From assembly GCF_001632365.1 (NCBI RefSeq), contig NW_024468519.1, forward strand, positions 568,831-632,830: a DNA stretch of 64,000 nt, read 5' to 3'. The stretch comes from Laetiporus sulphureus 93-53. Its lineage: Eukaryota > Basidiomycota > Agaricomycetes > Polyporales > Laetiporaceae. Within the stretch, counting starts at the first letter, position 1. Each line of letters opens with the position of its first letter. The translations under genes were made by a program, and so were the position numbers. The notes under the pieces are model-generated. The model had not been told where the DNA came from. It did no database searches and saw nothing but the letters and a program-made list of their open reading frames with translations. This document shows, one piece after another, positions 13,065 through 31,145 of this stretch.

Positions 13065-13643
13065 ATGACCACTCTGACAGATAATGAGTAAGCTTATCGA
13101 AGATGTCCGAAAATATACCGTGAAGCTGATGTCTACTACGAAACGACAGCATTGAGATCGCCGCACGGGCCGCAGACAACTTCACGCGTCTATACTACTC
13201 GACTTACGACTCGCCGACCCGTGTGGATGACTTGCCCAACTTTTACCGACCATCTTCTGCGCTGACATGGAATGGAACGCCATATCAAGGCTCCGAGGGC
13301 GTGCGCAAACTCATCAGCTCCATGCCCATAACGAAACACGAAGTGCAGTCTTTCGACTGCCATCCAATACCAGGTCAGCTCGGTCGCCTGTTGCTCCTCG
13401 AACTTACTCGGGACGCTCATCTGCATCGCAGGGAGCCAGCCACCGAACCTTCTCATCACCGTGTCAGGCACTGTCACACACGGACGCGCACCATCGGGCA
13501 AATCGAGCAGGTCGGTTGACAGCCAGCCGCGCGTCTTCTCGCAAACTTTCATGCTCGTCCCCGATCCAACCGCACCGCCGTCGAAGACCGGAGAAGTGGC
13601 CAAATACTATGTGAACGCGGACGCGATGAGATTTGTTGGATGA
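13065..13643 (+). CDS. NXT1: NTF2-related mRNA export factor (NXT1/p15-like)
   Basis: Small NTF2-fold partner of the TAP/Mex67 mRNA exporter, acting at the nuclear pore. Exon 1 (13065-13087) is joined by a GTAAGC...CAG intron to the main exon. The protein starts MTTLTDND and continues ARAADNFTRLYYSTYD, then ALTWNG and a second exon with LLITVSGTV and VFSQTFMLVPD, ending ADAMRFVG before TGA 13641-13643. The order AA..F...YY...D, then L.WNG, then a QTF.L block, matches NXT1/p15 better than plain NTF2. The predicted length, about 150 residues, is normal for the family. It converges on Prp22 downstream. Confidence 0.82.
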
Positions 13644-14045
13644 GCATAGTTTCAGAGTCTGTGAGTTCCATGACCCCTTGTTCCCTTCGATGTGGTCCGC
13701 TCATGCCTCTGAAAGCATCGACAACAAAATATTACAACGATATGATCCCGGTCGGGATTACTTTCCGAATGCAAACTGCTATTCGTGACTGCAGCATATT
13801 GAAGCAAGTGCAGATTGACGGCAAATTTGGCAGATCGCGGGTTCCCAGCACCGTCTGTGCAAATATGGTCGCTGCATGGCTCGTTCGAGCAGGGACGCTC
13901 TTGGAGGGCTGGTCGAGATGTAGTTCACTTTCATGACCACCAGCCTGGAGGGTATACTAGCAATTGGAATGATACTGTACTACAACCAACAACGGATACA
14001 GAAATAACAAGAATGAAATATATGTCAGAAATTGAATATTCATCA
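13644..14045. other. Convergent spacer
   Basis: About 400 bp between the ends of NXT1 (plus) and Prp22 (minus). Only short shadow frames are present; it presumably holds both 3' UTRs. Confidence 0.5.
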
Positions 14046-17881
<3,836 letters not shown>

Positions 17882-18103
17882 GGTACAGGTGTGAGTTGTG
17901 AGAGTCGACAAGCGTGCGCTATCTATATATACCAGAGTGGCATTAGTAATGCGTTAGGCATTTTCACACTCCGCCTCAATTACACATTCATTTGGAAGAG
18001 GGTGGTAGCTTTGCCTGTATCGGAGTTTCAAAGTGAATAACAGTGCTTATTACATTCAAACCACTGTGTTTGACCTTTACTTCAAGCAGTGCCGCTATCT
18101 TGC
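17882..18103. promoter_or_regulatory. Short divergent promoter between two RNA helicase genes
   Basis: Only 222 bp separate the start codons of Prp22 (minus) and the DHX57-like helicase (plus), so both promoters must lie here or overlap the 5' UTRs. No sharp TATA box or known motif stands out. Confidence 0.5.
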
Positions 18104-21100
18104 ATGCCTCCCAAGCGAGGCATCGTCAAGTCAGGAAACGCCGGCAACTCTTCTAAAGCGTCCAAGCCTCAAGATGCAGCCCCTGCTACTACAATTGTGG
18201 AGGAGAAACCGCTCTTCCCGCCTGGTTCGAAGTATCCGTTGAGTCTGCTTCATGAGAGGTCAGTTACTGATACGTCACATCAAATGTGAAGAAGCTCAGT
18301 GTGGCGTATTCCTACAGATGTCAGAAAAATGGGTGGGAGAAACCTCAAGTTGACACGGTACGTTCCCGCATAGCGAAAGTTTTCGCACATCTCCCTGTAC
18401 ATATCATAGAGGAAGGAACGCAATGGATTCTCCTTCGTCGTGACGCTGAAGAGAATGAGCAAGAAGACGTCCCAGCAAGAATCCGTGCGGCTTGAACCTC
18501 ACCCGTCAAAGATTCTTCCTACCGCTCTAGAAGCCCGCCATTGGGGCGCAACCTATGCATTGTATCGTGTTCGTGTGTCTGGCATATTGCGATCGGCACA
18601 GAATGGAATGCTTCACCTTATCATGACAGTTCTGCAACGGCATACAACTAAATCGAGTGCTACCTCCTGGACCGCGAGAGTATTGGAACGAGCTGGCTGC
18701 TGAACATCAGGATGCGCCCGAGCACCAGAAATGGATGTATGATGCTGATCCCTTCGCAGCACGCAAGGCGGTGGAAGAAAGGCAGGCCAAAGCCGCGGCG
18801 AAAAGAGCGGAGTCCAGTCAGGAAGGACAGGGGACCAGAGGAAGCACAGGAGCGTCAAGAGAATTCGAAAACGCTCCCGAAGCAAGGATGGCCAGCGCTT
18901 TGCGAGATCTTGTCGAGGATTCCATCAAAAAGGTTCGCCGTCGATGTTCCTTGTGTATGTGCTAATGTTTAACTTTCTGTGTCAGGGTATTGCTCTCTAT
19001 CCAGACGCGGATAATGTTAAACCAGCCGTCATAAATCCAGAAGATGGCCCGCAAGTACAGCAACAATTATGTAGTCTGGGGTTCAAGCCCTCTCAGGCTC
19101 GGAGCGCTGTCGAGGCATTGTCTCGGCCCTCATTACTGGCCTCCAATCTTCTACACTGTTTGGCACCCCTACAGGCCTGCATCGAATATCTGATTCTCCA
19201 AGTCCCTGAATGCGATCTGCCGCAACGGTTCCTTCCCAGTGCCAACACGTCGGAATCATTTGTAACGTCCACACATGCGGGTACCGATGACCTCAAGAAG
19301 CGATGGGTCGAAGAAAAGGCCGTCAAGGAATGTGGCTGGCCAGCGCACGTCGTGAAGGAGTGCATGTCGGACGTAACGTTGGCGGGAGACTGGGCCATGC
19401 TAGTATCCTCTCTTGATCAGAGATTGCTTGGCCAAAAATGGCTGGATTCTATGGACGCATACTCGCATGACGAGCAAGAAGTGGACCAGGATGAACTAGA
19501 TGCACTTGGAGGCGAATGTGCGGACAACAACGAAATCGTCATTCCTCTTCCTGTCGCTCCCCTTAAGCTTGTCGTCTTGACCACTCAGAACCGTACCGTG
19601 CCTATCAATGGAGTTCCTCCGCCTCTTTATATCACCTCGCCATCGGTACCTGCTTATATCCGACTACACCTAGTGTCGAAATTGCTTTCTGCCTTCATAT
19701 CTGGTACACTACTGGAGTTCGGTGAGACCTTCATAATGGCTGCTGTACGAGTGCTGGAAGAAGAGTGGGTCAATATCGAGGACAGAGGGCCACCGGATAT
19801 ATCTGCTGTTCTGGCGCATTTAATACCCAGTCCCTCCGGCACCGAAGTGGCCGAAGAGGTACCATATCATGACGCTACCTTCATAGATTATGGAACAAGG
19901 CGCAAACAGGGTGGTCCCCAGCGGCGGGACGATCGTTCAGACTCTGCTGTAAAAGAGGCTTTCCTGAACATGCAGTCAAATGACCAGTATACCCAGATCC
20001 TCGCAGCCCGGAGGAGACTTCCAGCATATTCTGCTCACGTACAGTTCGTGGACTTGTTGGAGCATAATAGATGCGTCGTGGTAATAGGAGAAACAGGTAC
20101 ATGCGTTATAGCGGCAGAAGTCTTGCTCTTTTCTCACATTCATTCTAGGCTGTGGAAAGACAACGCAGCGTACGTCCTCGCTTGATTTTATGCGTCGCTA
20201 CGCTAATGGCTGTTGCAGTGCCTCAATTTGTACTTGATTCTATGATATTGGCAGGAAATGGCTCTAGGGCATCAATCATCGTGACGCAGCCGCGGAGGCT
20301 CTCCGCTCTCGGTGTAGCCGCTCGCGTATCGGCCGAACGCCTGGACGACGGTTCAGTTGGATACGCGATACGTGGTGAGAGCAAGCAGAGCAAGAGAACA
20401 AAGTTACTCTTCTGCACTACTGGTGTCGTACTGAGAAGATTAGGATCTGGAGACAGGCTCAGTGATGTAACGCACATTATTGTAGATGAGGTCAGATTTC
20501 CTTGTTTTTGTCTCTCGGGGCTACCTAATTGATCGACCTCAGGTGCACGAACGCTCGGTTGACGGCGACTTCCTCCTGCTTGAGCTAAAGGAGCTGTTGA
20601 AAACGCACCCCAGGTTGAAGGTTGTTCTGATGTCCGCTACAATCAACCATGAGATATTTGTCAAGTATTTCAACAATGCCCGACTTCTCACTATCCCTGG
20701 ATTTACTTATCCAGTTGAAGACAAGTGGGTCTTACCTTCTCTGGGTAACAATGTGATTTGAACGGCCTGATAGGTACCTGGAGGACTACATTTCGGAGCT
20801 CGAATATAGCCCTTCAGGCTCTAGCGGACGAGCAAGGAAAGGAAAAGAAGCAGAGGAAGAGTCCAAGGCATTGCGTCAGGAATTGTCCAAGTCAGGTCTC
20901 AACGAGGACACCCTCAGAGCTGTGCAGAGCATCAGCCGTTCCGACAGAATAGACTTTGATGTGCGTCAAGGATCTCCTGTTGTTGACTACTCTGATGACC
21001 TGGCTCCCTAGCTCATCTCCGCAATTGTCTCGCGGATTGTCTCGACAACGAAGAAGCGTGGGGCAACGTTGATTTTCCTTCCAGGTGTGCAAGAAATACG

Positions 21101-23142
21101 TCAGTGCATGGAGAAGCTCCGAAACATTCCAAATACTCGAATGCTTCCTCTGCATGCAAATCTTTCTAATGATGAACAACGCCTTGTCTTCCAATCTTTC
21201 TCCGAATGGAAGATTGTTGTCGCTACAAATGTGGCGGAGGCAAGCAAACTTTCGCACTCGTTCATGTCTCACTCAGTTACTCACCAGTAGTTCTCGGTAG
21301 ACATCTATCACCATCGACGACGTGATCTATGTGATCGACTCTGGAAAAGTCAAAGAGACGCATTACGACTCAGAAATTGGCTTGACGAAGCTGACTGAGC
21401 AATGGATAACCCGTGCTGCCGCCCGGCAACGACGCGGACGTGCAGGTCGTACGCAACCAGGGATCTGCTACAAATTATACACGCGAATGGAAGAAAAGAA
21501 GATGATGGCGTTTCCTGTCCCGGAGATCAAGAGAGTGCCTCTAGAGAGCGTCGCGCTCACAGTCAAGGTGGTCCATGAGGACATCAAAGTTCGCTAAGTC
21601 CCTGAAAGAGTTGGATCCGTGCTGACAGCGAACGTGGAGCAGACCTTCCTTTCTCGCGCTATCGATCCGCCAGAGACGCAGGCTGTGGATAAAGCTCTCA
21701 CAGTCCTGGAAGAACTCGCCGCCATCGATGCGAATGGCGAACTAACGCCCCTCGGTCGTCATATGGTAAGCGAACTCATCATCTGCAAGCCTGATTGTCC
21801 TAGTGATGCCATTGGCGGCTGTGTTGTGCTAATGTGCACAATACAGCCGATGGTATACAATCGACCTTGCAGATGTCAGCCCTTCACAATGCAGCTCTAA
21901 ATACCTGAATTAGGCCATGCTCCCCGTCGATCTGAGGCTCGGAAAGGTACGATATGTTTTCGGGGGACTGCTGTTCCTAACATTTAACTATTTGCAGATG
22001 TTGATCCTAAGCACGATATTCCATTGTCTGGGTCCTATTCTAACAATAGCCGCTTGCCTATCTTCCAAGCCGCTTTTCGTCAGTCCGATAGACAAACGCG
22101 ACGAAGCAACTCGGTACGTCGCATACGTTTTGGGTAGCATATAATCGGGCTATTTGAACTGGGCCTTCAGCGCGCGAGCTCGCTTTGCCAAAGGCAGCAG
22201 CGACCTGCTCACCGACATGAACGCATATGATGAATGCACGCGTCTCCACTCTGAGGGCAAGTCTCAGGGTGCAATCCGAGCATTTTGCGAGGAGGTAATG
22301 TCCCAAATAGTTACGTTCCAAATTCCAAATTGGGACCTCACATACCTCCGGCACAGAACTACATCTCCCCGTCTACTATTCGTGATATAACCTCCCTCCG
22401 ACAAGACTTTCTGGCCTCCCTCTCCGAACTCGGCTTTGTCTCCGGGTACTCGAAGCCCAACGACGATCTGCTCAACGTGCACAGCGCGAACACGAACCTG
22501 TTGAAAGCGGTAATTCTCGGCGGGCTTTGGCCCCGCGTAGCGCGGGTCTCTCTGCCACGATCCGCGATCAAGTTCGATCGGGTTCAGGCAGGGACGGTAC
22601 AGCGTGAAAACACGGCGAAGGAGTACAAATTGTATGACTTAAAGGACGGCCGCGTGTTCCTCCATCCGGCATCCGTGCTCTTCAACGAGACGGTATGGCG
22701 GTCACCGTTCGTCACGTATTTCCTGAAACAGGCGACATCCAAGGTCTTCCTGCGGGATGCTACGGAGGTGCGTATCCACTGATACATAATCGCCGAAGTA
22801 TGTGTCCTTATTGTGACGGCCGCAGGTGCCCGTGTATGCACTGTTGCTATTCGGTGGTCCCGTGTTGGTGAATCACATCGGTGGAGGATTGACGGTTGGT
22901 ACCAAAGATGCCATTATCAAGTTGAAGGCATGGCCTCGCATTGGAGTGCTGGTAAATCAGCTGCGGTAGGCGCTTTCCGTTCAATTGAAGCGTGCCTAGT
23001 TAATAAATATACTCGCAGTCGATTACTTGATGCGCAGCTCAAACGCTGCATCGAAGACGGTGCTACCTTGAACGCAGGGCAACATAATCCAGTGCTACGG
23101 GCCATGTTAGCCTTGCTGGAGAATGACGGGCTGTCGTCGTAG
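18104..23142 (+). CDS. DEAH/DExH helicase with UBA-like and RWD-like N-terminus (DHX57/YLR419W type)
   Basis: Large RNA helicase related to DHX57/DHX29 and yeast YLR419W, thought to act in the cytosol on structured RNA or translation. It starts MPPKRGIVKSGNAGN at 18104. N-terminal parts include a UBA-like block (VQQQLCSLGFKPSQARSAVE, near 19050) and an RWD-like segment (near 19560-19780). The helicase core has Walker A GETGCGKTTQLPQF, built from exons on both sides of two introns near 20100-20220, TQPRRLSA, a DEVH box (IIVDEVHERSVDGD) split by an intron near 20490-20540, LMSATIN, ATNVAE and RQRRGRAGRTQPGICYKLY. HA2 and OB-fold follow to TAG 23140-23142. About 14 exons; the phase holds at the junctions I tested, but those between 21,590 and 22,360 were only followed roughly. 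Confidence 0.87.
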
Positions 23143-24346
23143 GCTTGAGCTTTCCTGGCAGGCTTCGGTTGCACAGGCCTATAAAATTCGACTAGCCAGG
23201 TATACTAGGGGCCTCATGTAGCAGATGCAGGTTTCCGGCAGCGCAATGTCAAGAGCGCAGCAGAGCGTTGTCACTATGTCCCTGTGAATGTCCTCTTCGT
23301 ACGGTAGCTGGAAAATGTGTCTGCGCTCTCGTTCAGTATGCCGCGAGTTTGATAACGAGCGTCAGGTTGGAATCATGGCAACCCTAGGCAGTGCCTACTG
23401 CGTTCTTGCGTTTGCAGCTTACTTCCCCATCTTACATAGTTCGGCTGCTAGCTTGCAGAGTGCTGGCATGTCCATTTTCAGTAGCTTTGTTCGGTCCTTT
23501 GCCGCGGTCGTACTTCTTACCATCGACTGCAGCATGATGACTTACCAGCGCATCCTGAGCGAACTAGCATTGGCGGGATGATCAGCCGAGAGCGATGGCA
23601 GTCCACATAGACTTCGCCGGAGTCGTCGCCCAGTTCAAGACACGCCTCATGAAAATGAGCTGGCCGTTCAAGTTCGCATGTGAACTACGAGGTACCACAT
23701 TCCAGCACCTTCATCAGCCAAGTCTAGAGGACGATGTGAAACACACACCGCCCGATAGCAGAATGCGCGTAGGATGCATGGTGAGATCTGTTCAACAGTT
23801 TTTGAGCAGCCCTTAAGCATCTTAGATACGTTGATATTGCATTTAAGTTGATGGCATAGCGTCGAATAGACCGCAAGGTCTAGTTCACAATCATCTAAAG
23901 CATGTTTCTGCCAGCGAAGCACGTCTGCAGAGCCCGTCCTCATGGCCTCCGATTTTTTGCCAGTGGATTGTGGTGCTGCAAAGGCAGCGCCTGACGCGCC
24001 CGTTCACCTAATTGTGCACTTGAAGCAGCATTGAGTAGTGTACGCACCTACGCACGAATGCGCAGACAAGCGCAAAGGCCAGCGGCTGCCATTCAGCTCA
24101 TGCACGAATGCAGTGGATAATGATATGATAGAAATGAATACAACATGGAAAGCCATGGCAGGAAAATCCCGCATGCAGCGCATCGGAGCTCCCTCATCGT
24201 GTGATTGGTGGTACATATATTGCGCTAGGAAACAAAATAGATGAACATGGCCGTTGCTTTGTCACATCGACGTCAGAACTTTGACGAGACACAACAACAG
24301 CCAGAGAGATTCACGCACGAGCACAGTTTGCAGCAAATCAACCAGG
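23143..24346. other. About 1.2 kb without a supported gene
   Basis: Between the DHX57-like helicase and the dsRBD-like gene. The longest open frame (23288-23581, plus) has no motif I recognise and no credible splice partners. I see no repeat. Confidence 0.45.
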
Positions 24347-24988
24347 TCAGAGCTCACGGATCAGCAGCAGGTTCTCGCTATCGTCCATCTTCGTCACCAG
24401 CGACCCTGCACTGCCTTCTCGTTCCAGATTCATGTTCTTATCCTTTCGAGGTTTCTTCTTCTTTCCACGACCTCGAGGCTCCTCTTCCCTCGGCGGAATC
24501 CCTTCCAACGGGGTTTTCGCTTTCCACCTCTCCAGAGCCTCCTTACACGCAAGCTCCTTCGCAGCGGACTTGTGTGGCCAAGCGACGCCCTTCCCGTACG
24601 GAACACCATTGACTGCCCGAACGCGATTGGGATGAGTGCCCGCATTTCCAAACAAAATCCAGAAGCAACACGACATACTCCTCGCCACGGCCATGTACTT
24701 GCGGTAATCTCCCGGTCCTTCGTAGCTGATATCATAGTCTAGATCCACTTTCTTCATCGGACTAGACTCCCTTTGCAGCACGCCGTGCAACTTCATTCGC
24801 CACTCTGCACGCAACGAGACGAGAATGATCTGGTCAGAACAAAGATCGCAGGCCGCGAAAGTGGCATCATACAAACCGCCGAGTGCATTACTGATTTCGT
24901 TGACCTCGCCCTTAGGAGCAATGGCTATCGCTTTGACCGCCTTCACGGCTGCGGATATCTTGAAAAGAACGGCTGTTGGGCGGAACAT
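24347..24988 (-). CDS. Small protein with a dsRBD-like domain
   Basis: Hypothetical protein of 191 residues if a GTATGT...CAG intron (24678-24613, 66 nt) is removed. Exons 24988-24679 and 24612-24347 sum to 576 nt. After splicing, RMKLHGVLQRE, a short hydrophobic strand and MAVARINGVPYGKG are followed by a helix with SAAKELACKEALERW. This helix, strands, then lysine-rich helix order is that of the double-stranded-RNA-binding fold, with the KSAAKE block where dsRBDs touch RNA. The tail is very basic (GRGKKKKPRKDK) and may localise to the nucleus. The intron is a multiple of three without a stop, so a retained form of 213 residues is also open. Function is unknown; the domain call is by pattern only. 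Confidence 0.6.
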   Translation of the reverse strand: MFRPTAVLFKISAAVKAVKAIAIAPKGEVNEISNALGGLYDATFAACDLCSDQIILVSLRAEWRMKLHGVLQRESSPMKKVDLDYDISYEGPGDYRKYMAVARSMSCCFWILFGNAGTHPNRVRAVNGVPYGKGVAWPHKSAAKELACKEALERWKAKTPLEGIPPREEEPRGRGKKKKPRKDKNMNLEREGSAGSLVTKMDDSENLLLIREL

Positions 24989-25316
24989 GGTGGACGGAGG
25001 AGGGACGGAAGGATTAAGCGGTCAAGCACTGGCTAATCTGTCCTGTGGCCAGTGTATGTATACGCGGCAATTGCCGACTCAACCCAACGCACCGTTTCAA
25101 CCTCGATTCGGTCAAAGGCTGAGCGCTGCGCCGAGTGCGTACTATGTAGCAGACGTGGACGGCATACTCATAAAAATGCATTGATACAGGGAGGAAAAAG
25201 CGCATGTCATACATCGCATATCATAGGCGGCACATGTAGAATAGCCCTCCCCCAAGGCGCTCCTCGTACCCATTGGCACACGACGTTGACCGGACCGAAG
25301 AGAAACAGCGATACCA

Positions 25317-27733
<2,417 letters not shown>

Positions 27734-28662
27734 ATGTCGATGCTGGGTCCAGGTAGGCGTCCCTTGTTCGACTTTTCTTGTCCTCAAACTCCATTTTATG
27801 GCCTGCAGAGACAGTGGACATCTTCTCCTTCGTATTGTCCGCCCTTTCGAAAGGACTGGACCGCTGCAAATTCTACGTATATCTCGCCCTTACTCGTGCG
27901 ACGCCACAGCCGCACATCCGCAATTTCCGATTCGGCATCCCACTGATCATGAAGACGTCTAAATGGGGTAGATCTTACAGCACAGAGGCAGACGCCCTTC
28001 AGTTTCTCAATTCTGCATGCTCAACACTCCCAATTCCTCGCCTCGTTGACTCAATCCGGGTCGGCGAGAGTCAGTACACGATCATGACGAAACTCCCCGG
28101 TAGACTGCTCTACTTCGCGTGGCGTGACGGCGAGATAGATCAAGCACGTATGCGTGCCATATGTCTCGAGGTGGCGTCTGTAATGCATCAACTGTGGGCT
28201 GTCCCTCAGTCTCCAGCGGATGCCGGCAGAGTGATGCTGAGTGCGTCTGGCGATGGGCTCCCTGATCCTCGATTCTTCCACGAGGACTGCTCTGGACCGT
28301 ACGATTCCATCCTCGAATGCTATCAGAACATTTCTTCCTGCCAGTCTATGGAGGAATTCGAGGAGAACTCGGTAGACTCTGACAGACAGAGCCTCGCCGC
28401 AGACCGCATCGTTTGGGTTCACCCTGACTTGCGCATGTACAACGTGCTCGTCGATCGGGACCATCGCCTGTCCGGAATAATCGACTGGGAGGACTCAGGA
28501 TGGTATCCAATGCAATGGCAACTATGGTCACTGAAGTGTCGCCCTGTACAAGGCGGAAGCGGGCAGTGGTTTACGTTCTGGAGAAAATACGAATTTCCTG
28601 TTGAGGCCGAAAGAGCCTACGAGGCCTCACAGAAAGTTCTCCTCTATCCGCTTGTCCCATAG
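27734..28662 (+). CDS. Aminoglycoside-phosphotransferase-like (APH) small-molecule kinase
   Basis: Predicted kinase of the APH/choline-kinase-like superfamily common in basidiomycetes. Exon 1 (27734-27752, MSMLGP) is joined to exon 2 (27809-28662) by a GTAGGC...CAG intron; 873 nt give 290 residues. Visible motifs: the N-lobe block MKTSKWGRSYSTEADALQFL, the hinge YTIMTKLPGRLL, the catalytic loop VHPDLRMYNVLV with Asp and Asn in place, and the metal-binding IDWEDSG. The usual HGDL is HPDL here. The substrate is unknown; fungal members rarely have proven targets. It lies at the left edge of the accessory island and seems intact. Confidence 0.8.
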
Positions 28663-29589
28663 GAATAATGATCCCTTATACGGCTGCGTCTTCTACGGTT
28701 ATGCACTTGGAAGTCATGTGTTGCATCGGAGTCTGTACTGTGTGCCCTGACGGTTGAAGCTGCTGGATCTTGCTGGATGTAGGTGGCTGACTCATACTCA
28801 TGGCATCCGGATATATCGATGGCGCTATACTCATCTGTATATGATTGTTTCAGCAAACGACCATTTCACTGATGAAAAATCACACGCAGTTCGGATCACT
28901 GCCAGAATGGAAGCTTCAATCAGTTATGACAGAACTGATTCGACTCTTCATACATATGTAAGCAAGGCTGCAATCATTTTGTCTTGCACCAGAAGCGATG
29001 ATTCGAGGCCGTGCGTAGCGTGCCCAGTCCACAGGTATCTGCGCCTATCGCTTTCACAAGCTTACACGATATGCTACCGTAAGCCAGACTGACTATTTGG
29101 CATGTTCCAGCTGGGCTCGAAATTTCTCTCCATTCGAGGACCATGCGAGATATCATTGACGTTTCACGTTCTTGATGTTGATGTGCCCCGCCCATCGCAA
29201 TATCTGGCACACCGAAACATGGAGCGCGCTGCCGAGAGGGGACGATTCGGGCAGGTCTCTGCTGCGGAATAAACTTGGTTGTTTGTATGCCCAGTGTCTC
29301 CATCATTCCGCTCCACAGGGATCTCGGCTAACTACCGTACAATCTCACATCCTCCCATTGAGGGCGGCCCCTTCTAAAAATATCGTTGCAGTAGACTGCC
29401 TGGAACGTGGCGCTCTCCTTCAAGTCATGTTCATTGCGACACAGTTCAAATTCCTTAAGTGTCTGCTCGATTCATCGTCAACGTGGAAAGCTTGCGAGTC
29501 GCATATATACACATACACATTCTACGTAAGTGCCCTCCGCGCCGTATGTTTCACTGCTTCAAGAACTGATACCGCCACAGATAGCCACA
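28663..29589. other. About 0.9 kb without a supported gene
   Basis: Between the APH-like gene and the next small ORF. Only short frames without motifs are seen, and no repeat. Confidence 0.45.
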
Positions 29590-30090
29590 ATGTCCGCCAC
29601 CGATGCTAACCCTGTCCTCCCATTGTTGCCGAGTTCGCTCTATGTCACTCTCAGCACGCTTCTGCAGAAAGGTTCTTTCCATTGGTCCCTATGGATTACG
29701 GACGCTGCAGGACGTGCGACCCGTCATCATTGGGCTGAGCGTAAGGGTCGTCGCGAGGCCAACGAACCGGTCGAGGAATACACTACGCGTGTAGTTCCTG
29801 TTGTTTTCACGTTCACCGGCACGAACAGTATGATACTTGCACTGATCAAGATCGCCGGCTACAACCCTCCAGACAATGCTTTCGATTTCGTCGGACACTT
29901 CAAGACTGTCTTCCCTGACACGTATACTGATATACGGTCAAACAGGAGAAATGGTACCAGTTGCCGCACATGGGCTATGAAGGCCTTGACATTACTGCAA
30001 GAGAAAGGCATCGTGATCCGCCCGGGTCCTGTCGCACAAGTGGAACAGGCTAGGGGTTCAGATGGAGAAATACTACGGGAAACTATGTGA
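29590..30090 (+). CDS. Small fungal protein of uncharacterised family (DUF7770-like)
   Basis: Single-exon frame of 166 residues from ATG 29590 (MSATDANPVLPLL). It resembles a family that is expanded in Agaricomycetes and, as I recall it, labelled DUF7770. Two blocks stand out: SFHWSLWITDAAGRATRHHW near the N-terminus and SCRTWAMKALTLLQEKG near the C-terminus. A His in a beta-strand context paired with a Cys at the start of a helix is reminiscent of permuted NlpC/P60- or LRAT-like folds, but that is inference and the third catalytic residue is not evident. No signal peptide or membrane segment. The family label is from memory and should be treated as tentative. Confidence 0.6.
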   Translation: MSATDANPVLPLLPSSLYVTLSTLLQKGSFHWSLWITDAAGRATRHHWAERKGRREANEPVEEYTTRVVPVVFTFTGTNSMILALIKIAGYNPPDNAFDFVGHFKTVFPDTYTDIRSNRRNGTSCRTWAMKALTLLQEKGIVIRPGPVAQVEQARGSDGEILRETM

Positions 30091-30310
30091 GGAGGGAAAA
30101 GAGGGGCCATTCATGACACACGTCGCGACTGTCTGACCCTTTTCGCCACGGTAGACCAACATTCAGATGCTTTATGTGACACATTATAACGGACAGTGCA
30201 AATCGGCAAATACCTTCTCAAGCGTGTATACATTGTCAGAACGTAGTCAGCCTAGACTTCTTCGAAGATCTCTAGCAATATTGCACCGCCCGGTCAATTT
30301 TGAATACACG

Positions 30311-31145
30311 GCGACCCGCCAGTCACCTGACCGCGTTTTCAGGAATGCGCCACATTGGGTCGCATCTCCAACAGCCACCAGCGATGCATACTCGACTTGG
30401 GAAACTCCCGATGGAGCCGTGCTGGCGCGACAACACCCGCTGGCAATCGTCGTGCAAGATGGTCATTCTGTCCTGCACAAGTTTGTGACGAGTCGACGAC
30501 CGCAACAAAATACAGCCCTCATAGCGTACTACGTCGTCGCGAAGTCGCTCTACTTTGCATTCGCGCCTAAGCAGGGGTTGCTCAAAGTCGGAGAGAAGCA
30601 GCTGCGGAGGGTTCACGAACCTCCTCTGAAGGTACATAGACAGGCCTCCACAGACTGTCAGCTCCTCCCAACATGGCTGCGCGACGCGCTCGAGCTCTTC
30701 CTGCCCGTGCGCGGAATCCGATGGGACTTCGGGCGCGGGGTGTACGTGCCGCCGAGCACCCGTTCGTCCGCACGTGGCACGTTCAACCTCATCCAAACAG
30801 CGCTCTCCTTCCTGAAGCAATTCCTCATCTTCGACCTGTGCGACGCGCTTCTCAAGCTCGTCCCCAGCGCCGACACCCTCGAAGGCGGCACGATCTTCCT
30901 CCAGCATCTGCCGCCCGCGCAGCGCTACGCTATCTCCACCGCGAGACAGCTCCTGGTGGGGCGCTGATCATCTATGGCTTGGAGGGCGGGAACGACCTCC
31001 TCTCGTTGTTCGCTGTTGGGCTATGTGGGTCTGAGCCTGCGGCGTGGCCGCCGCTGTATGACAGCCATTGCGGGCGACGTCGCTCTAGGACCTCTGGGGA
31101 AGACGCTGGCACCAGCTGCTGCGTCACACCTTCCTCGTCATTGGT
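30311..31145 (+). pseudogene. Wax synthase fragment, duplicated from the gene at 47.7-49.1 kb
   Basis: Decayed copy of the wax synthase at 47,666-49,126. The upstream DNA also matches (30,311-30,400 against 47,414-47,510). Exon 1 is missing, and the copy resumes at the exon beginning CCCTCATAGCGTACTAC (30,513). The frame is open through GIRWDFGRGVYVPPSTRSSA and ends early at 30,965 because one base has been lost from the stretch CTCCTGGTGGGGCGCTG (the intact copy has one more). A second one-base loss lies near 31,066. Similarity stops abruptly at TTCCTCGTCATTGGT (31,131-31,145), and iPGM sequence starts on the next base. Lacking the catalytic His region and both ends, it cannot make an active acyltransferase. 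Confidence 0.85.
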
